Assembly: GCA_017417025.1 (NCBI GenBank)
Contig: JAFPZY010000057.1
Coordinates: 1 to 46,398 of the forward strand
Direction: 5' to 3'
DNA: 46,398 nt
Source of the DNA: Paludibacteraceae bacterium
GTDB lineage: Bacteria; Bacteroidota; Bacteroidia; Bacteroidales; Paludibacteraceae
Shown here one piece after another: positions 1-8,201 of the stretch. The position numbers and the translations under genes were made by a program. Under the pieces are notes generated by a model. The model was given only the letters and a program-made list of their open reading frames with translations. It was not told the DNA's origin and did not search any database. The stretch's first letter is position 1. Each line of letters starts with the position of its first letter.

Positions 1-1
1 C

Positions 2-310
2 GGCGAGACTGTTCTTGACTCCCGCGAGTGGGAGTACGGCTCTACTCCGGCTTACATGGGTACTACTCCCGTGAAGGCGGAGGACGAGAACAATACGTAC
101 AGTTTCTCGGGCTGGGACAAGGAGATAACTGCTGTTACGGGCGAGACCTCCTACCGTGCCTCCTACACCGCCATCCCCAAGACTCCGACCGCGCTTGACG
201 GCGTTCAGGAGGCGGAGCAGGGAGCCGTGAAGGTGGTTGAGAACGGGGTGATGTACATCATCCGCGGCGGCATCAAGTACAACACAGCAGGCGGGAGAAT
301 TGGCAATTGA
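2..310 (+). CDS. C-terminal end of a cell-surface repeat protein (partial)
   Basis: The frame is open from the first complete codon at position 2, so the 5' part of the gene lies outside the window. The visible 102 residues contain one copy of a Listeria-Bacteroides-type surface repeat (YGSTPAYMGTTPVKAED, then YSFSGWDKEI and YRASYTA). A Pro/Thr linker follows, and then a tail, VVENGVMYIIRGGIKYN. The same kind of tail (VVVDGHMYIVRDGKMFD) ends the large adhesin at 14258. Such tails are common on exported Bacteroidales surface proteins and may be a sorting or anchoring signal, but that role is inferred. The last residues (AGGRIGN) are slightly off-pattern compared with the adhesin tail (ATGRLVK), so a small 3' change is possible. 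The protein is very likely exported; its ligand is unknown. Confidence 0.75.
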   Translation, partial: GETVLDSREWEYGSTPAYMGTTPVKAEDENNTYSFSGWDKEITAVTGETSYRASYTAIPKTPTALDGVQEAEQGAVKVVENGVMYIIRGGIKYNTAGGRIGN

Positions 311-430
311 TAATTCTTATCTCCTTCGGAGAACGATCTGAAGGTATGGACAATTGACATTTCGCAGCTGACCGGCAACCGCAGGCAAGATGCATGCTTG
401 CCCTGCAGCGAAACCGGCTAACGCGGAATA

Positions 431-485
431 TGACAAAATGGCAGGCGGCACAAGTGCCGTCTGCTGTTTTCAAGCAGTTTTTTGT
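431..485 (+). terminator. Hairpins and T-run after the surface-protein gene
   Basis: Two hairpins lie here. The first pairs GCAGGCGGCAC with GTGCCGTCTGC around a two-base loop, with one non-Watson-Crick position. The second pairs CTGCT with AGCAG and is followed directly by TTTTTT. The stem-plus-T-run form suits a Rho-independent terminator for the upstream partial gene. Confidence 0.55.
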
Positions 486-490
486 CACGG

Positions 491-534
491 AGTGTGAGGG
501 TAGTGTGAGGGTACTGTTACGGTAGTGTGACGGT
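491..534. repeat. 11-bp tandem repeat, 4 copies
   Basis: Four back-to-back 11-bp units (AGTGTGAGGGT, AGTGTGAGGGT, ACTGTTACGGT, AGTGTGACGGT) lie in the non-coding gap before htpG. They are one of several arrays in this window with a period that is a multiple of 11. Confidence 0.85.
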
Positions 535-657
535 AGAAGACAGCGCAGGCGGAGCAGGGACATGCGGGCAATGCCGTTACTGCCAAAATGGCAGAGGAGG
601 GGTGTTTGGCACGGTTTTGGTAGTAAGCAATGCGGACGGCGGCATTGTGCGCGGCAA

Positions 658-746
658 CAGCCTGCAGAGACATAGCGGGACCGCAGCCGGCAGCCTGCAG
701 AGACATAGCGGGACAGCAGCCAGCAGCCTGCAGAGACATAGCGGAC
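658..746. repeat. 33-bp tandem repeat, nearly 3 copies, upstream of htpG
   Basis: Copies start at 658, 691 and 724. Each begins CAGCCTGCAGAGACATAGCG, and the third loses similarity after about 23 bases. The frame is open through the array into htpG, but the translated part is low complexity and precedes the conserved HtpG start, so the array is treated as non-coding leader DNA. Confidence 0.85.
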
Positions 747-812
747 GCAGGCAGCAGAGACGCGGGGACGCACCGCCGGCAAAAGAGTAATAACAAAAAA
801 ACAATACATACT

Positions 813-2774
813 ATGGCAAAAGGCAATATCGGGGTAACGGCAAACAACATCTTCCCCGTCATTAAGAAATTCCTCTACAGCGACCACGAAATTTTCCTGC
901 GCGAGCTGATAAGCAACGCCGTGGACGCAACGCAGAAACTGAAAACCCTCGCCTCCGTCGGCGAAGTAAAGGGCGACTTGGGCGATACGCGCGTGCGCGT
1001 AATCCTTAATAAAAATAAGAACACGCTCACCGTGCAGGACCACGGTATAGGCATGACCGCCGAGGAGGTGGACAAGTACATCAACCAGATAGCCTTCTCC
1101 GGCGCGGAGGAGTTCCTCGGCAAGTACAAGGACAAGGCCGAAGCCATCATAGGCCATTTCGGACTGGGTTTCTACTCCGCTTTCATGGTGGCCGACAAGG
1201 TGGAGATATTCTCGCTCTCTTACAAGGACGACGCTAAAGCCGTCCACTGGTCGTGCTCGGGCGACCCCGAATACACCATGGAGGAGACCATAAAGGCAGA
1301 GCGCGGCACCGACATAGTGCTGCACATCAACTCCGAGTTCAGCCAGTATCTTGAAGACGCCACCATTCAGGGGCTGCTGACCAAGTACTGCAAGTTCCTG
1401 CCCGTGGAGATAGCTTTCGGCAAGAAGAAGGAGTGGAAAGACGGCAAGGAGGTTGAGCTTGACGAGGAGAACATCATCAACGACGTTCAGCCGGCGTGGA
1501 CCCGCAAGCCCGCCGACCTCACCGAGGACGACTACAAGCGCTTCTACCACCAGCTCTATCCCTCGCAGTTCGACGAGCCGCTGTTCCACATCCACCTCAA
1601 TGTGGACTATCCGTTCCACCTCACCGGCATACTCTATTTCCCGCGCATCAAGCGCAATCTGGACGTGCACCGCAACAAGATACAGCTCTACTGCAACCAG
1701 GTGTTCGTCACCGACGAAGTGGAGAACATAGTGCCGGAGTATCTGACTCTGCTTCACGGCGTTATCGACTCGCCCGACATACCGCTGAACGTCTCGCGCA
1801 GCTACCTGCAGAGCGACAACAACGTGAAGAAAATCTCTTCGCACATCACCAAGAAAGTGGCGGACAAACTTGCCGAGCTCTACAAGAACGACAAGGAGGA
1901 CTTCTGCAAGAAGTGGGACGACATCAAACTCTTCATCCAGTTCGGCATGCTCAGCGACGAGAAGTTCTACGAGCGCGCCATCGGCTTTGCGCTGCTGAAG
2001 AACCTTGAGGGGCAGTACTTTACGCTGGAGGAGTACAAGAACAAGGTCAAAGACGCACAGACAGACAAGGACGGCAATCTGGTGCTGCTCTATGCCCAGA
2101 ACGCCGATGCCTCTTACGCCTACATAGAGCGGGCAAAACAGAAAGGCTACGATGTGCTGCTCATGGACGGCGAACTGGACGTGCACGCGATGTCGCAGTT
2201 CGAGCAGAAGAACGAGAAACTGCGCTTCGTGCGCGTGGACAGCGACACCATCGAGAACCTCATCCGCAAGGAGGATGCCGCCAAAGACACTTACTCCGAC
2301 GAGCAGAAAGAGGGTCTGCGCAAGGCGCTTGAGGCATGCCTGCCGGAGAACGAGAGGCTGCGCTTCTACGTCAATTGCGAGGCTGCGGCGGAGGACGCAC
2401 TGCCTGTCTTCCTCACGCAGAACGAGTTCATGCGCCGCATGAAGGAGATGTCGGCGCACCAGCAGGGGATGTCCTTCTACGGCGACATGCCAGACCAGTA
2501 CAACATTGTTATCAACACCGCTCACCCGCTCGTAAAGGACCTGGCAGCCAAGATGACCAGCGAGGAGGTGGAGGAAGTGGTGGAAAACAAGGACGGCGAC
2601 AAGAAAGAGGGCGAAGAGGCTCCCAAGCAGACCGTGAAGAAGACCGTCTGGACGCTTTCCGGCGAAGACGAGCGCCTGCACCAGCTGCTCGACATAGCCC
2701 TGCTCGCTTCCGGCCAGCTCAAGGGCGAGGCGCTTGCCAAGTTCGTGAACCGCTCCGTCAGCATGCTGGGCTGA
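813..2774 (+). CDS. htpG: Chaperone HtpG (Hsp90 family)
   Basis: This is the cytosolic ATP-dependent Hsp90 chaperone, 653 residues. The GHKL ATPase motifs are in order: ELISNAVD at 31-38, DHGIGM at 76-81 and GHFGLGFYSAF at 114-124, followed by the middle and C-terminal dimerisation regions. The ATG at 813 is chosen because MAKGNIGVTANN starts the conserved N-terminal strand. The open frame reaches back to 630, but that part is only the 33-bp repeats. The residue after ELISNA is Val (NAVDA), where many Hsp90s have Ser (NASDA). The acidic linker (EEVEEVVENKDGDKKEGEE) near residues 585-605 is shorter than in eukaryotic Hsp90. The gene appears to stand alone, with a terminator hairpin just downstream. 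Confidence 0.97.
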   Translation: MAKGNIGVTANNIFPVIKKFLYSDHEIFLRELISNAVDATQKLKTLASVGEVKGDLGDTRVRVILNKNKNTLTVQDHGIGMTAEEVDKYINQIAFSGAEEFLGKYKDKAEAIIGHFGLGFYSAFMVADKVEIFSLSYKDDAKAVHWSCSGDPEYTMEETIKAERGTDIVLHINSEFSQYLEDATIQGLLTKYCKFLPVEIAFGKKKEWKDGKEVELDEENIINDVQPAWTRKPADLTEDDYKRFYHQLYPSQFDEPLFHIHLNVDYPFHLTGILYFPRIKRNLDVHRNKIQLYCNQVFVTDEVENIVPEYLTLLHGVIDSPDIPLNVSRSYLQSDNNVKKISSHITKKVADKLAELYKNDKEDFCKKWDDIKLFIQFGMLSDEKFYERAIGFALLKNLEGQYFTLEEYKNKVKDAQTDKDGNLVLLYAQNADASYAYIERAKQKGYDVLLMDGELDVHAMSQFEQKNEKLRFVRVDSDTIENLIRKEDAAKDTYSDEQKEGLRKALEACLPENERLRFYVNCEAAAEDALPVFLTQNEFMRRMKEMSAHQQGMSFYGDMPDQYNIVINTAHPLVKDLAAKMTSEEVEEVVENKDGDKKEGEEAPKQTVKKTVWTLSGEDERLHQLLDIALLASGQLKGEALAKFVNRSVSMLG

Positions 2775-2796
2775 GACAGCTCCTGTACACGCAACA

Positions 2797-2833
2797 AAAA
2801 AGCATGTCACGTTTTGCAGTGACATGCTTTTTG
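2797..2833. terminator. Bidirectional terminator between htpG and the methyltransferase
   Basis: AGCATGTCAC at 2801-2810 pairs perfectly with GTGACATGCT at 2819-2828. A-run on the left and T-run on the right let the hairpin act on both strands. It separates the converging htpG and O-methyltransferase genes. Confidence 0.9.
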
Positions 2834-2848
2834 CTCTGCTTCAGGCTG

Positions 2849-3478
2849 TTAGCGCAGTTTTTGTATCAGTGTCAGGCCGTCGCGCACAGGCAGTATCACT
2901 GTGGCCAGACTCTTGTCCGCCGCCACGCGGTCGTTGAAGGCGCGCAGCCCTAAAGTCTGTTTGTCGTGGTCGTAGGCAGGGTCGGCCACATGTCCGTCCC
3001 ACAGCGTGTTGTCGGCGGCAATCCATCCCCCTGCAGGCACTTTGGGCAGCACAACGTCCAGATAATCATTGTATTCGCGCTTGTCCGCGTCGATGAACAC
3101 CAGTTCAAACAGCCCCTCCAGCTGCGGCACAATGGCAAGCGCGTCGCCGGTAAGAGGCCTTACTTTGCCCCCGAAGGGGGAGAGGCTGAGGTTGTGTTTT
3201 ATCCGCTCTTCCAACTCGTCGTTGCGCTCTATGGTCACCACCTCTTCCGCCCCTTCTGCGAGGCAGAGGGCGGAGTAGCCGGTGTAGGTCCCCAGCTCCA
3301 GGACGCGGCGCGGACGCAGCATCCTGCCCAGCATGCTCAGCACGCGCCCTTGCAGGTGTCCGGACAGCATGTGGGGGTTAAGAACGTCAAGATTGGTGCT
3401 GCGCGTTATAAGGCGCAGGTATTCAGGCTCTTCCGATATGTGGCCAAGAATGTAGTCTTCAAGTCTCTCTTCTGACAT
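2849..3478 (-). CDS. Class I SAM-dependent O-methyltransferase
   Basis: 209 residues, the usual length for bacterial caffeoyl-CoA/catechol-type O-methyltransferases. SAM-binding motif I is VLELGTYTGYSA near residues 59-70. The acidic TIERN follows at about 81-85. The metal-binding region is FIDADKREYNDY near 128-139, and AADNTLWDG follows. These residues place it in the Mg2+-dependent class that methylates a hydroxyl on a small aromatic substrate; the actual substrate cannot be read from sequence. The gene is divergent from the Lrp-type regulator at 3629, with overlapping promoters, so that regulator might control it. This link is inference only. Confidence 0.88.
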   Translation of the reverse strand: MSEERLEDYILGHISEEPEYLRLITRSTNLDVLNPHMLSGHLQGRVLSMLGRMLRPRRVLELGTYTGYSALCLAEGAEEVVTIERNDELEERIKHNLSLSPFGGKVRPLTGDALAIVPQLEGLFELVFIDADKREYNDYLDVVLPKVPAGGWIAADNTLWDGHVADPAYDHDKQTLGLRAFNDRVAADKSLATVILPVRDGLTLIQKLR

Positions 3479-3529
3479 AGTGTTAGGCTTTAGCGGGGCT
3501 TACAGCCTCCGATGCATAAAAAAAGTGTG

Positions 3530-3560
3530 CAAAAGTACGAATTTTCTTGCATATATCAAA
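3530..3560 (-). promoter_or_regulatory. Promoter for the O-methyltransferase
   Basis: Read on the minus strand, TTTG (3557-3560) is followed after 19 nt by TACTTTTG (3530-3537). This matches the Bacteroidetes primary-sigma consensus. It overlaps the plus-strand promoter of the neighbouring regulator. Confidence 0.75.
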
Positions 3561-3577
3561 AAAATGTTATACTTTTG
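3547..3577 (+). promoter_or_regulatory. Promoter for the Lrp/AsnC-type regulator and trpS
   Basis: TTG at 3547-3549 is followed after exactly 20 nt by TACTTTTG at 3570-3577, about 50 nt before the GTG start. The two divergent promoters interlock, so one bound regulator could affect both directions. Confidence 0.8.
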
Positions 3578-3628
3578 TGCCCTGAAAAATATAGTAAAAT
3601 ATAGTTTAACACTCAAATAACTGAAACT

Positions 3629-4084
3629 GTGGAAAAAATTGATGAATTGGATCGCCGCATCCTGCAGATTATCACACAAAACGCACGCGTACCTTTCAAG
3701 GATGTCGCAGAAGAATGTAAAGTAAGCCGTGCTGCGGTGCATCAGCGTGTACAGAGGCTCTTCGACAACGGCATAGTCCTCGGCTCCTCTTATCAGGTTA
3801 ACCCCAAGATGCTCGGCTACAACCTCTGCGTCTATGTCGGCATCACGCTCGAGAGAGGCTCGCTCTACGACTCTGTGTGCGACGAACTCGAAAAAATACC
3901 GGAAATAGTTGAGAGCCAGTTCACGCTCGGAGGCTTCTCGATGCTTATCAAGCTCTATGCGCGTGACGACCAGCACCTCATGCAGCTCCTCAACAGGCAG
4001 ATACAGACCATCCCGGGCATAGTCAAGACAGAGACGCTCACCGCCCTCGACCAGCGTATCAGCCGCAATCTCCCCATCGCCTGA
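3629..4084 (+). CDS. Lrp/AsnC family transcriptional regulator
   Basis: 151 residues, a normal length for the family. The N-terminal winged helix-turn-helix (DELDRRILQIITQNARVPF, then CKVSRAAVHQRVQRL) binds DNA. The C-terminal RAM/AsnC ligand-binding domain starts near residue 65 (GYNLCVYVGITLERG) and includes the GGFSMLIKLYARD strand. The start is GTG at 3629; no in-frame ATG lies nearby that keeps the conserved LDRRIL segment. It sits 15 bp before trpS and is probably co-transcribed, suggesting a regulator responsive to an amino acid. The effector is not known. The divergent, interlocking promoter layout with the methyltransferase is typical of autoregulated Lrp-family genes. Confidence 0.93.
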   Translation: MEKIDELDRRILQIITQNARVPFKDVAEECKVSRAAVHQRVQRLFDNGIVLGSSYQVNPKMLGYNLCVYVGITLERGSLYDSVCDELEKIPEIVESQFTLGGFSMLIKLYARDDQHLMQLLNRQIQTIPGIVKTETLTALDQRISRNLPIA

Positions 4085-4099
4085 AACTGATTCTGTAAC

Positions 4100-5086
4100 A
4101 TGGAAAAGGTCATCAGTGGCATAAGGCCGACAGGAAACCTGCACCTCGGTAACTATTTCGGCGCGGTAAAGAGTTTCATCCGCATGCAGGACGAGTATCA
4201 GTGCATGTTCTTCATTGCCGACTGGCACTCGCTCACCACGCACCCCACGCCGGAGAACCTGAGGCGCTCTGTGAAAACCATCCTCTCCGAGTACCTCGCC
4301 TGCGGCATCGACCCTGCCAAGGCACCCATCTACGTCCAGAGCGATGTCAAGCCCGTGCTGGAGCTTTATCTCTACCTCAATATGAACGCGTATCTCGGTG
4401 AACTTGAGCGCGTTACGAGTTTTAAGGAGAAAGCGCGCACGCAGCCCGACAACGTCAATGCAGGGCTCCTCACTTACCCCACGCTCATGGCGGCGGACGT
4501 GCTTGCGCACAAGGCGGACAAAGTGCCTGTGGGCAAAGACCAGGAGCAGAACATGGAGATGATGCGCCTCTTTGCACGGCGCTTCAACCGCATCTACGGC
4601 GTGGACTTCTTCAAGGAGCCGGAGTCTTTCCACTTCAACAAAGAGGCGGTCAAAGTCCCCGGGCTCGACGGCAGCGGAAAAATGGGCAAGAGCGAAGGCA
4701 ACGCCATCTATCTGTGTGACGATGAGGCAACTATACGCAAGAAAGTGATGCGTGCCGTCACCGACAGCGGACCCTCGCAGCTCAACCAGGAGAAGCCGGA
4801 GCCTATACGCAACCTCTTCAGCCTGCTGCGCCTCGTCTCTGCCGAGGACACCTACGCCTACTTTGACGATGCGTACAACAACATGACCATCCGCTACGGC
4901 GACCTCAAAAAGCAGCTCGCCCAGGATATCAACGCTTTCTGCGCACCTATACGCGAGCGCATTGCCGACTTCAGCAGCAACGACGCTTACCTCGACAAGG
5001 TGGCAGCCGAAGGCGCGGAAATAGCTTCCGCAAGTGCCGAGAAGACGCTTGCCGAAGTACGTGCAATTATTGGTTTCGGCAAATGA
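4100..5086 (+). CDS. trpS: Tryptophanyl-tRNA synthetase
   Basis: 328 residues, the usual bacterial length. This class I synthetase charges tRNA-Trp in the cytosol. The HIGH-type motif is TGNLHLGN at 11-18 and the KMSKS-type loop is KMGKS at 194-198. DVLAHKADKVPVGKDQEQ is a typical TrpRS segment in between. The gene follows the Lrp-type regulator after 15 bp. Its stop codon overlaps the next start codon (ATGA at 5083-5086), which implies translational coupling with the small secreted protein downstream. Confidence 0.98.
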   Translation: MEKVISGIRPTGNLHLGNYFGAVKSFIRMQDEYQCMFFIADWHSLTTHPTPENLRRSVKTILSEYLACGIDPAKAPIYVQSDVKPVLELYLYLNMNAYLGELERVTSFKEKARTQPDNVNAGLLTYPTLMAADVLAHKADKVPVGKDQEQNMEMMRLFARRFNRIYGVDFFKEPESFHFNKEAVKVPGLDGSGKMGKSEGNAIYLCDDEATIRKKVMRAVTDSGPSQLNQEKPEPIRNLFSLLRLVSAEDTYAYFDDAYNNMTIRYGDLKKQLAQDINAFCAPIRERIADFSSNDAYLDKVAAEGAEIASASAEKTLAEVRAIIGFGK

Positions 5087-5376
5087 TGAAACGTCTGTTC
5101 GCCCTCATATCGCTTGTCTTTGCCGCGGCTGTGGCTTCTCTGCCTACCGCCACGGCGGACGACTATGTGGACGATGTCTATTTCTTCTCCGCCCAAAAGC
5201 AGTCCGCCAAGTCTGCCAAGAGGCAGAAAGCGGCCGGTGCAGCATCTTCGTCTGCCAAGCCGCAGACTGCATCCGCCCCGACAGCCGCTTCCTCCAAGCC
5301 GGCTGCCGCCAAACAGGAGAAGGTCCGCTTCGTCCAGGTATCCGACACCGTCGTCAAAGCCGTCATACGCCGCTGA
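5083..5376 (+). CDS. Small Ala/Ser/Lys-rich secreted protein, unknown function
   Basis: 97 residues. Residues 1-22 form a signal peptide (MKRLFALISLVFAAAVASLPTA after the first Met). The rest is low-complexity Ala/Ser/Lys/Pro, with a short conserved-looking start (DDYVDDVYFFSA) and end (VRFVQVSDTVVKAVIRR). It overlaps trpS by 4 bases and precedes the barrel protein by 6 bases, so the three genes are likely one transcript. I do not recognise the family. The charged, flexible body suggests a periplasmic linker-type or cell-wall-associated protein, but this is a guess. Confidence 0.7.
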   Translation: MMKRLFALISLVFAAAVASLPTATADDYVDDVYFFSAQKQSAKSAKRQKAAGAASSSAKPQTASAPTAASSKPAAAKQEKVRFVQVSDTVVKAVIRR

Positions 5377-5382
5377 TATGCC

Positions 5383-6858
5383 ATGAAACACGCTCTGCTT
5401 TCATATTGCCGCTCTCTCCTGCTTCCCGCACTGCTCTGCGCCGCCTCTGTTGCTGCGCAGGACGTGCAGATTCTCGGCGACCGGAGTATCACGGGCACTG
5501 CACGTTACACAGCTATGGCGGGAGCCATGGCCTCTGTCGGTGCCGACCCCTCGGCTGTTCTTGACAACCCCGCAGGGCTCGGACTCTACCGCCGCATGGA
5601 GGTCTCTCTCTCACTCTCCGAGCAGATTGAGAGAAACAAACAGCTCCGCGAAGACTTCGTCACCGGACATGTCTTCGCCCTCCCGCAGGCATCGCTCGTC
5701 TTCGCCCTCGAGAACCGCAATCCCGAAGGCGGACTGCGTTTCTGCAACTTCATGCTCTCCTACAACCGCCTGCGCTCTTTCTCCTCCCAGTCACTCGCGT
5801 GGGGGGTGAATCAGCCGTCGCTTGCAGGACTCATGATTGACCAGGTCGCCAATGTCGATGAGCGGACGCTCGCCGCCTCGCAGTACAACAACGACAACAC
5901 AGGCTGGCTCAGCGAACTCGGCTACTGGACCTACATGATCAACCCCGCCTACGACATCAACGCCGAAGGCGACACCCTCGGCTTCCTCGGCTGGGACGCG
6001 GCTTATGGCATAGCTCCGGCAACGGCCGTCAAGGTGGAAGAAGGGGGCTATCTCGACGAGTTTGCCTTCCACTGGGCGGCTAATATCAACAACGCCTGGC
6101 ACGTGGGGCTGGGGCTTAACGTCCGCTCGCTCTACTACACCAAGCACCTCACTTACGAGGAGGCGCTCTCGTCGGTCAATCAGGACTACCTGCGCCACCA
6201 TGCCTATGTCAGGCAGTCGGGCGCGGGCTTCAGCGCTTCGGCGGGAGTTATATGGCAGCCGCTGTCTTTCCTGCGTGCGGGACTTGCCATCCAGTCGCCC
6301 GTGCTCGCCTCTGTCTCCACGCGCACCAACTCGGCGATGACGCTTTTCGACTCGGGCAACGCCCCCGGGGCGGAAACGCTTGTCTATCAGCATCGTGACA
6401 AACTCACGCTCCCCCTCCGCACAACGGCGGGACTGACATTCCTCTTCGGCCGCAAAGGGCTCCTCTCGCTCCAGTACGACTACCGCCACATAGCACATAT
6501 CAACGACATACACACTCTCAAACTCGGCGCGGAATTTGTCCCTATCAACAATCTCTTCCTCAATCTCGGCTACGCCTGCGAGTCTGATTTCCGCCGTGAC
6601 GACCAGCTCTTCTTCCTCAAAACCAACGACGTGCGCACCGACGGCGACTTCAGGCACCGGCTCACTGCACATTACGCCTCGGCGGGCATTGGCTTCCGCT
6701 CCAACGTCTTTGTCGCGCAACTCGCCTACCAGTTCGGCTTCCGCAACAGCCGCCTCTATCCCTTTGCCGTCTCCGACCCCGACTTCTCGCCAGCGCCTTT
6801 CGATATGAACACCATGACGCACCGCATTGTCCTCACTCTGGCGTGGCATACCCACTGA
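5383..6858 (+). CDS. Outer-membrane beta-barrel protein, OMPP1/FadL-like
   Basis: 491 residues with a signal peptide ending near LCAASVAAQ (residue 25). GTARYTAMAGAMASVGADPSAV and LDNPAGLGLYR match the N-terminal plug region of FadL/TodX-like outer-membrane transport proteins (the NPAG motif). The rest shows alternating aromatic/polar strands typical of a barrel, and it ends in a strand-like VLTLAWHTH. Annotated relatives in Bacteroidales are often called hemin receptor or aromatic hydrocarbon transporter, and neither label is reliable. The likely role is passage of a hydrophobic ligand across the outer membrane. It is the last gene of the trpS-linked cluster. Confidence 0.75.
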   Translation: MKHALLSYCRSLLLPALLCAASVAAQDVQILGDRSITGTARYTAMAGAMASVGADPSAVLDNPAGLGLYRRMEVSLSLSEQIERNKQLREDFVTGHVFALPQASLVFALENRNPEGGLRFCNFMLSYNRLRSFSSQSLAWGVNQPSLAGLMIDQVANVDERTLAASQYNNDNTGWLSELGYWTYMINPAYDINAEGDTLGFLGWDAAYGIAPATAVKVEEGGYLDEFAFHWAANINNAWHVGLGLNVRSLYYTKHLTYEEALSSVNQDYLRHHAYVRQSGAGFSASAGVIWQPLSFLRAGLAIQSPVLASVSTRTNSAMTLFDSGNAPGAETLVYQHRDKLTLPLRTTAGLTFLFGRKGLLSLQYDYRHIAHINDIHTLKLGAEFVPINNLFLNLGYACESDFRRDDQLFFLKTNDVRTDGDFRHRLTAHYASAGIGFRSNVFVAQLAYQFGFRNSRLYPFAVSDPDFSPAPFDMNTMTHRIVLTLAWHTH

Positions 6859-7233
6859 CCTTATTATAGCGCGCGTAAGAGACGGCTTCTTTGACATAAC
6901 TGCCATTCCATGCCCCGCTTGGTGAAGACGGATATAGGGCGGATATGGCTGCTCTCTGCGACAGGACCCAAGAGACCGGAAAACTCAACAGATTTTCTTA
7001 AACGGGGTCAATAGGCTGCCAATGGCGCGCCGATACGTTCTGCCGTGACCCGCATTCGCAGGCTCTGCGGAGCAAAATGCGGTAGCGGAACGGTGGTCGG
7101 ATTACAAAGGCTTCCCACACCTCAAATCCTTTCATTAGGAGTTTTCTCGAGTAGGCGGTTCTGTCGCTTTTTTTACGATTTGACATCTTTATATGGCAAT
7201 CTGAAGAACATGAAAATTATTTTTCATTTTTAC
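6859..7233. other. Non-coding stretch without recognised features
   Basis: About 375 bases separate the barrel gene from the promoter at 7234. I see no protein family, tRNA-like fold or clear terminator here. Short open frames on both strands lack conserved character. The DNA becomes AT-rich toward 7150-7230, as expected near a promoter. Confidence 0.5.
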
Positions 7234-7264
7234 TTGCACGCTCCGATTTTTTGTTGTAACTTTG
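7234..7264 (+). promoter_or_regulatory. Strong promoter ahead of a short transcript and the recombinase
   Basis: TTG at 7234-7236, 20 nt, then TAACTTTG at 7257-7264 matches the Bacteroidetes consensus perfectly. Transcription would start near 7270, about 255 bases before the recombinase start codon. A terminator-like hairpin at 7358 lies in between. Confidence 0.8.
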
Positions 7265-7325
7265 CACACGGATTTCAAAAAGAACTCCGCATAAGACAGT
7301 AAACGGTTAAGACACACTACAGCTT

Positions 7326-7376
7326 ATGTTTCGTAATCGCATGCTTTATAGGACTATAGCACAGCTCTGCTGTTAG
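7326..7376 (+). CDS. Possible 16-residue leader peptide
   Basis: ATG at 7326 opens a 16-codon frame (MFRNRMLYRTIAQLCC) ending at TAG inside the terminator-like hairpin. It lies about 55 bases into the predicted short transcript. Ribosome progress through it could affect hairpin formation, as in attenuators. There is no visible ribosome binding site, but few genes here have one. Translation is unproven; the RNA could equally be a non-coding small RNA. Confidence 0.3.
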   Translation: MFRNRMLYRTIAQLCC

Positions 7377-7399
7377 GCAGAATAACTGTGCTCTTTTTG
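7358..7399 (+). terminator. Terminator or attenuator hairpin upstream of the recombinase
   Basis: AGCACAG at 7358-7364 pairs with CTGTGCT at 7386-7392, with an inner TCTGC/GCAGA stem, and CTTTTTG follows. This would end a transcript of about 125 nt from the 7234 promoter or, if read through, feed the recombinase gene. Confidence 0.6.
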
Positions 7400-7526
7400 T
7401 TTCATATAGTAGCAGCCAACCCGTGAGGGCGGTATAAAGCGCAAAAGCGCAAAGTGAACATTGGCATTTTTATTCGGGAACTTCGGCAGGTCTGTTCTTT
7501 CGTATCTTTTTTTATATTTTACAAAT

Positions 7527-8201
7527 ATGAAGTATGGATACATCCGCGTCAGCAGCGACAAACAGACTGTAGAGAACCAGCGTTTCGAAATCATCAACTT
7601 CTGCGCCGGGCAGGGGTGGAGTATTGACGGCTGGATTGAGGAAACCGTTTCCGGCACATGTGCTTACTCCAAGCGCAGGCTCGGGAAACTGCTCAAGAAG
7701 GTAAAGGACGGAGACATCATCGTCTGCAGCGAGTTGAGCAGACTGGGCAGAAGCCTCTACATGATTATGGAAATCCTCAGCCTCTGCATGAGGCGCGGGT
7801 GCCGTGTCTGGACCATCAAGGACGGCTACCGCCTCGGCGATGACATACAGTCGAAAGTGCTGGCTTTCGCCTTCGGGCTCTCCGCCGAAATAGAGCGCAA
7901 CCTCATATCGCAACGCACGCGTGAGGCGCTTGCAAGGGTCAAGGCTGAAGGGCGGCATCTCGGCAGAGCCGTAGGCAGCCGCAATTCATGGCAGAGCAAT
8001 CCGCTTTACAGGCACGACCGTTATATAAGGCGGGCGCTGGCCCAGGGGCTCTCGCAGCGCGAAATATGCCGGCGGTTACATTGCTGCCGCACCACTTTCC
8101 GCCGCTACCTCCTCCGCTATATCAACCGGCCTGACTGCCCGCCGGTGTCCCTGCCCGCCGACTCGCTGCCATGCCAACCTGCGGTAACTACGGCGTTGTA
8201 A
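7527..8201 (+). CDS. Serine recombinase, DNA-invertase type (Mpi/Pin-like)
   Basis: 224 residues. The resolvase/invertase catalytic domain begins at MKYGYIRVSSDKQT, with the nucleophilic Ser at 9 or 10. ELSRLGRS and the E-helix segment (FGLSAEIERNLISQRTREAL) follow. A helix-turn-helix (LSQREICRRLHCCRTTFRRYL) sits near 174-195, and a short Pro-rich tail ends the protein. The ATG at 7527 is chosen because it starts the first beta strand; the frame is open from 7461 but upstream residues do not fit the family. The length fits small invertases that flip promoters in Bacteroides, not large integrases. An inverted-repeat pair at 9155-9317 between two divergent secreted-protein genes is an obvious candidate target. 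The stop codon lies in the first unit of a 20-bp tandem array. Confidence 0.93.
   Translation: MKYGYIRVSSDKQTVENQRFEIINFCAGQGWSIDGWIEETVSGTCAYSKRRLGKLLKKVKDGDIIVCSELSRLGRSLYMIMEILSLCMRRGCRVWTIKDGYRLGDDIQSKVLAFAFGLSAEIERNLISQRTREALARVKAEGRHLGRAVGSRNSWQSNPLYRHDRYIRRALAQGLSQREICRRLHCCRTTFRRYLLRYINRPDCPPVSLPADSLPCQPAVTTAL

Noticed and set aside
273-2825. 850-codon open frame antisense to htpG
   Set aside because: HtpG is certain on the plus strand; the antisense frame is a product of GC-rich codons and shows no motifs.
5791-6906. 371-codon minus-strand frame over the barrel protein
   Set aside because: No signal peptide or domain; it lies within a well-supported plus-strand gene.
6859-7460. tRNA or riboswitch in the long gap before the recombinase
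   Set aside because: No T-loop GTTCGA motif, no acceptor pairing and no riboswitch core was found by eye; only a promoter and terminator pair are supported.
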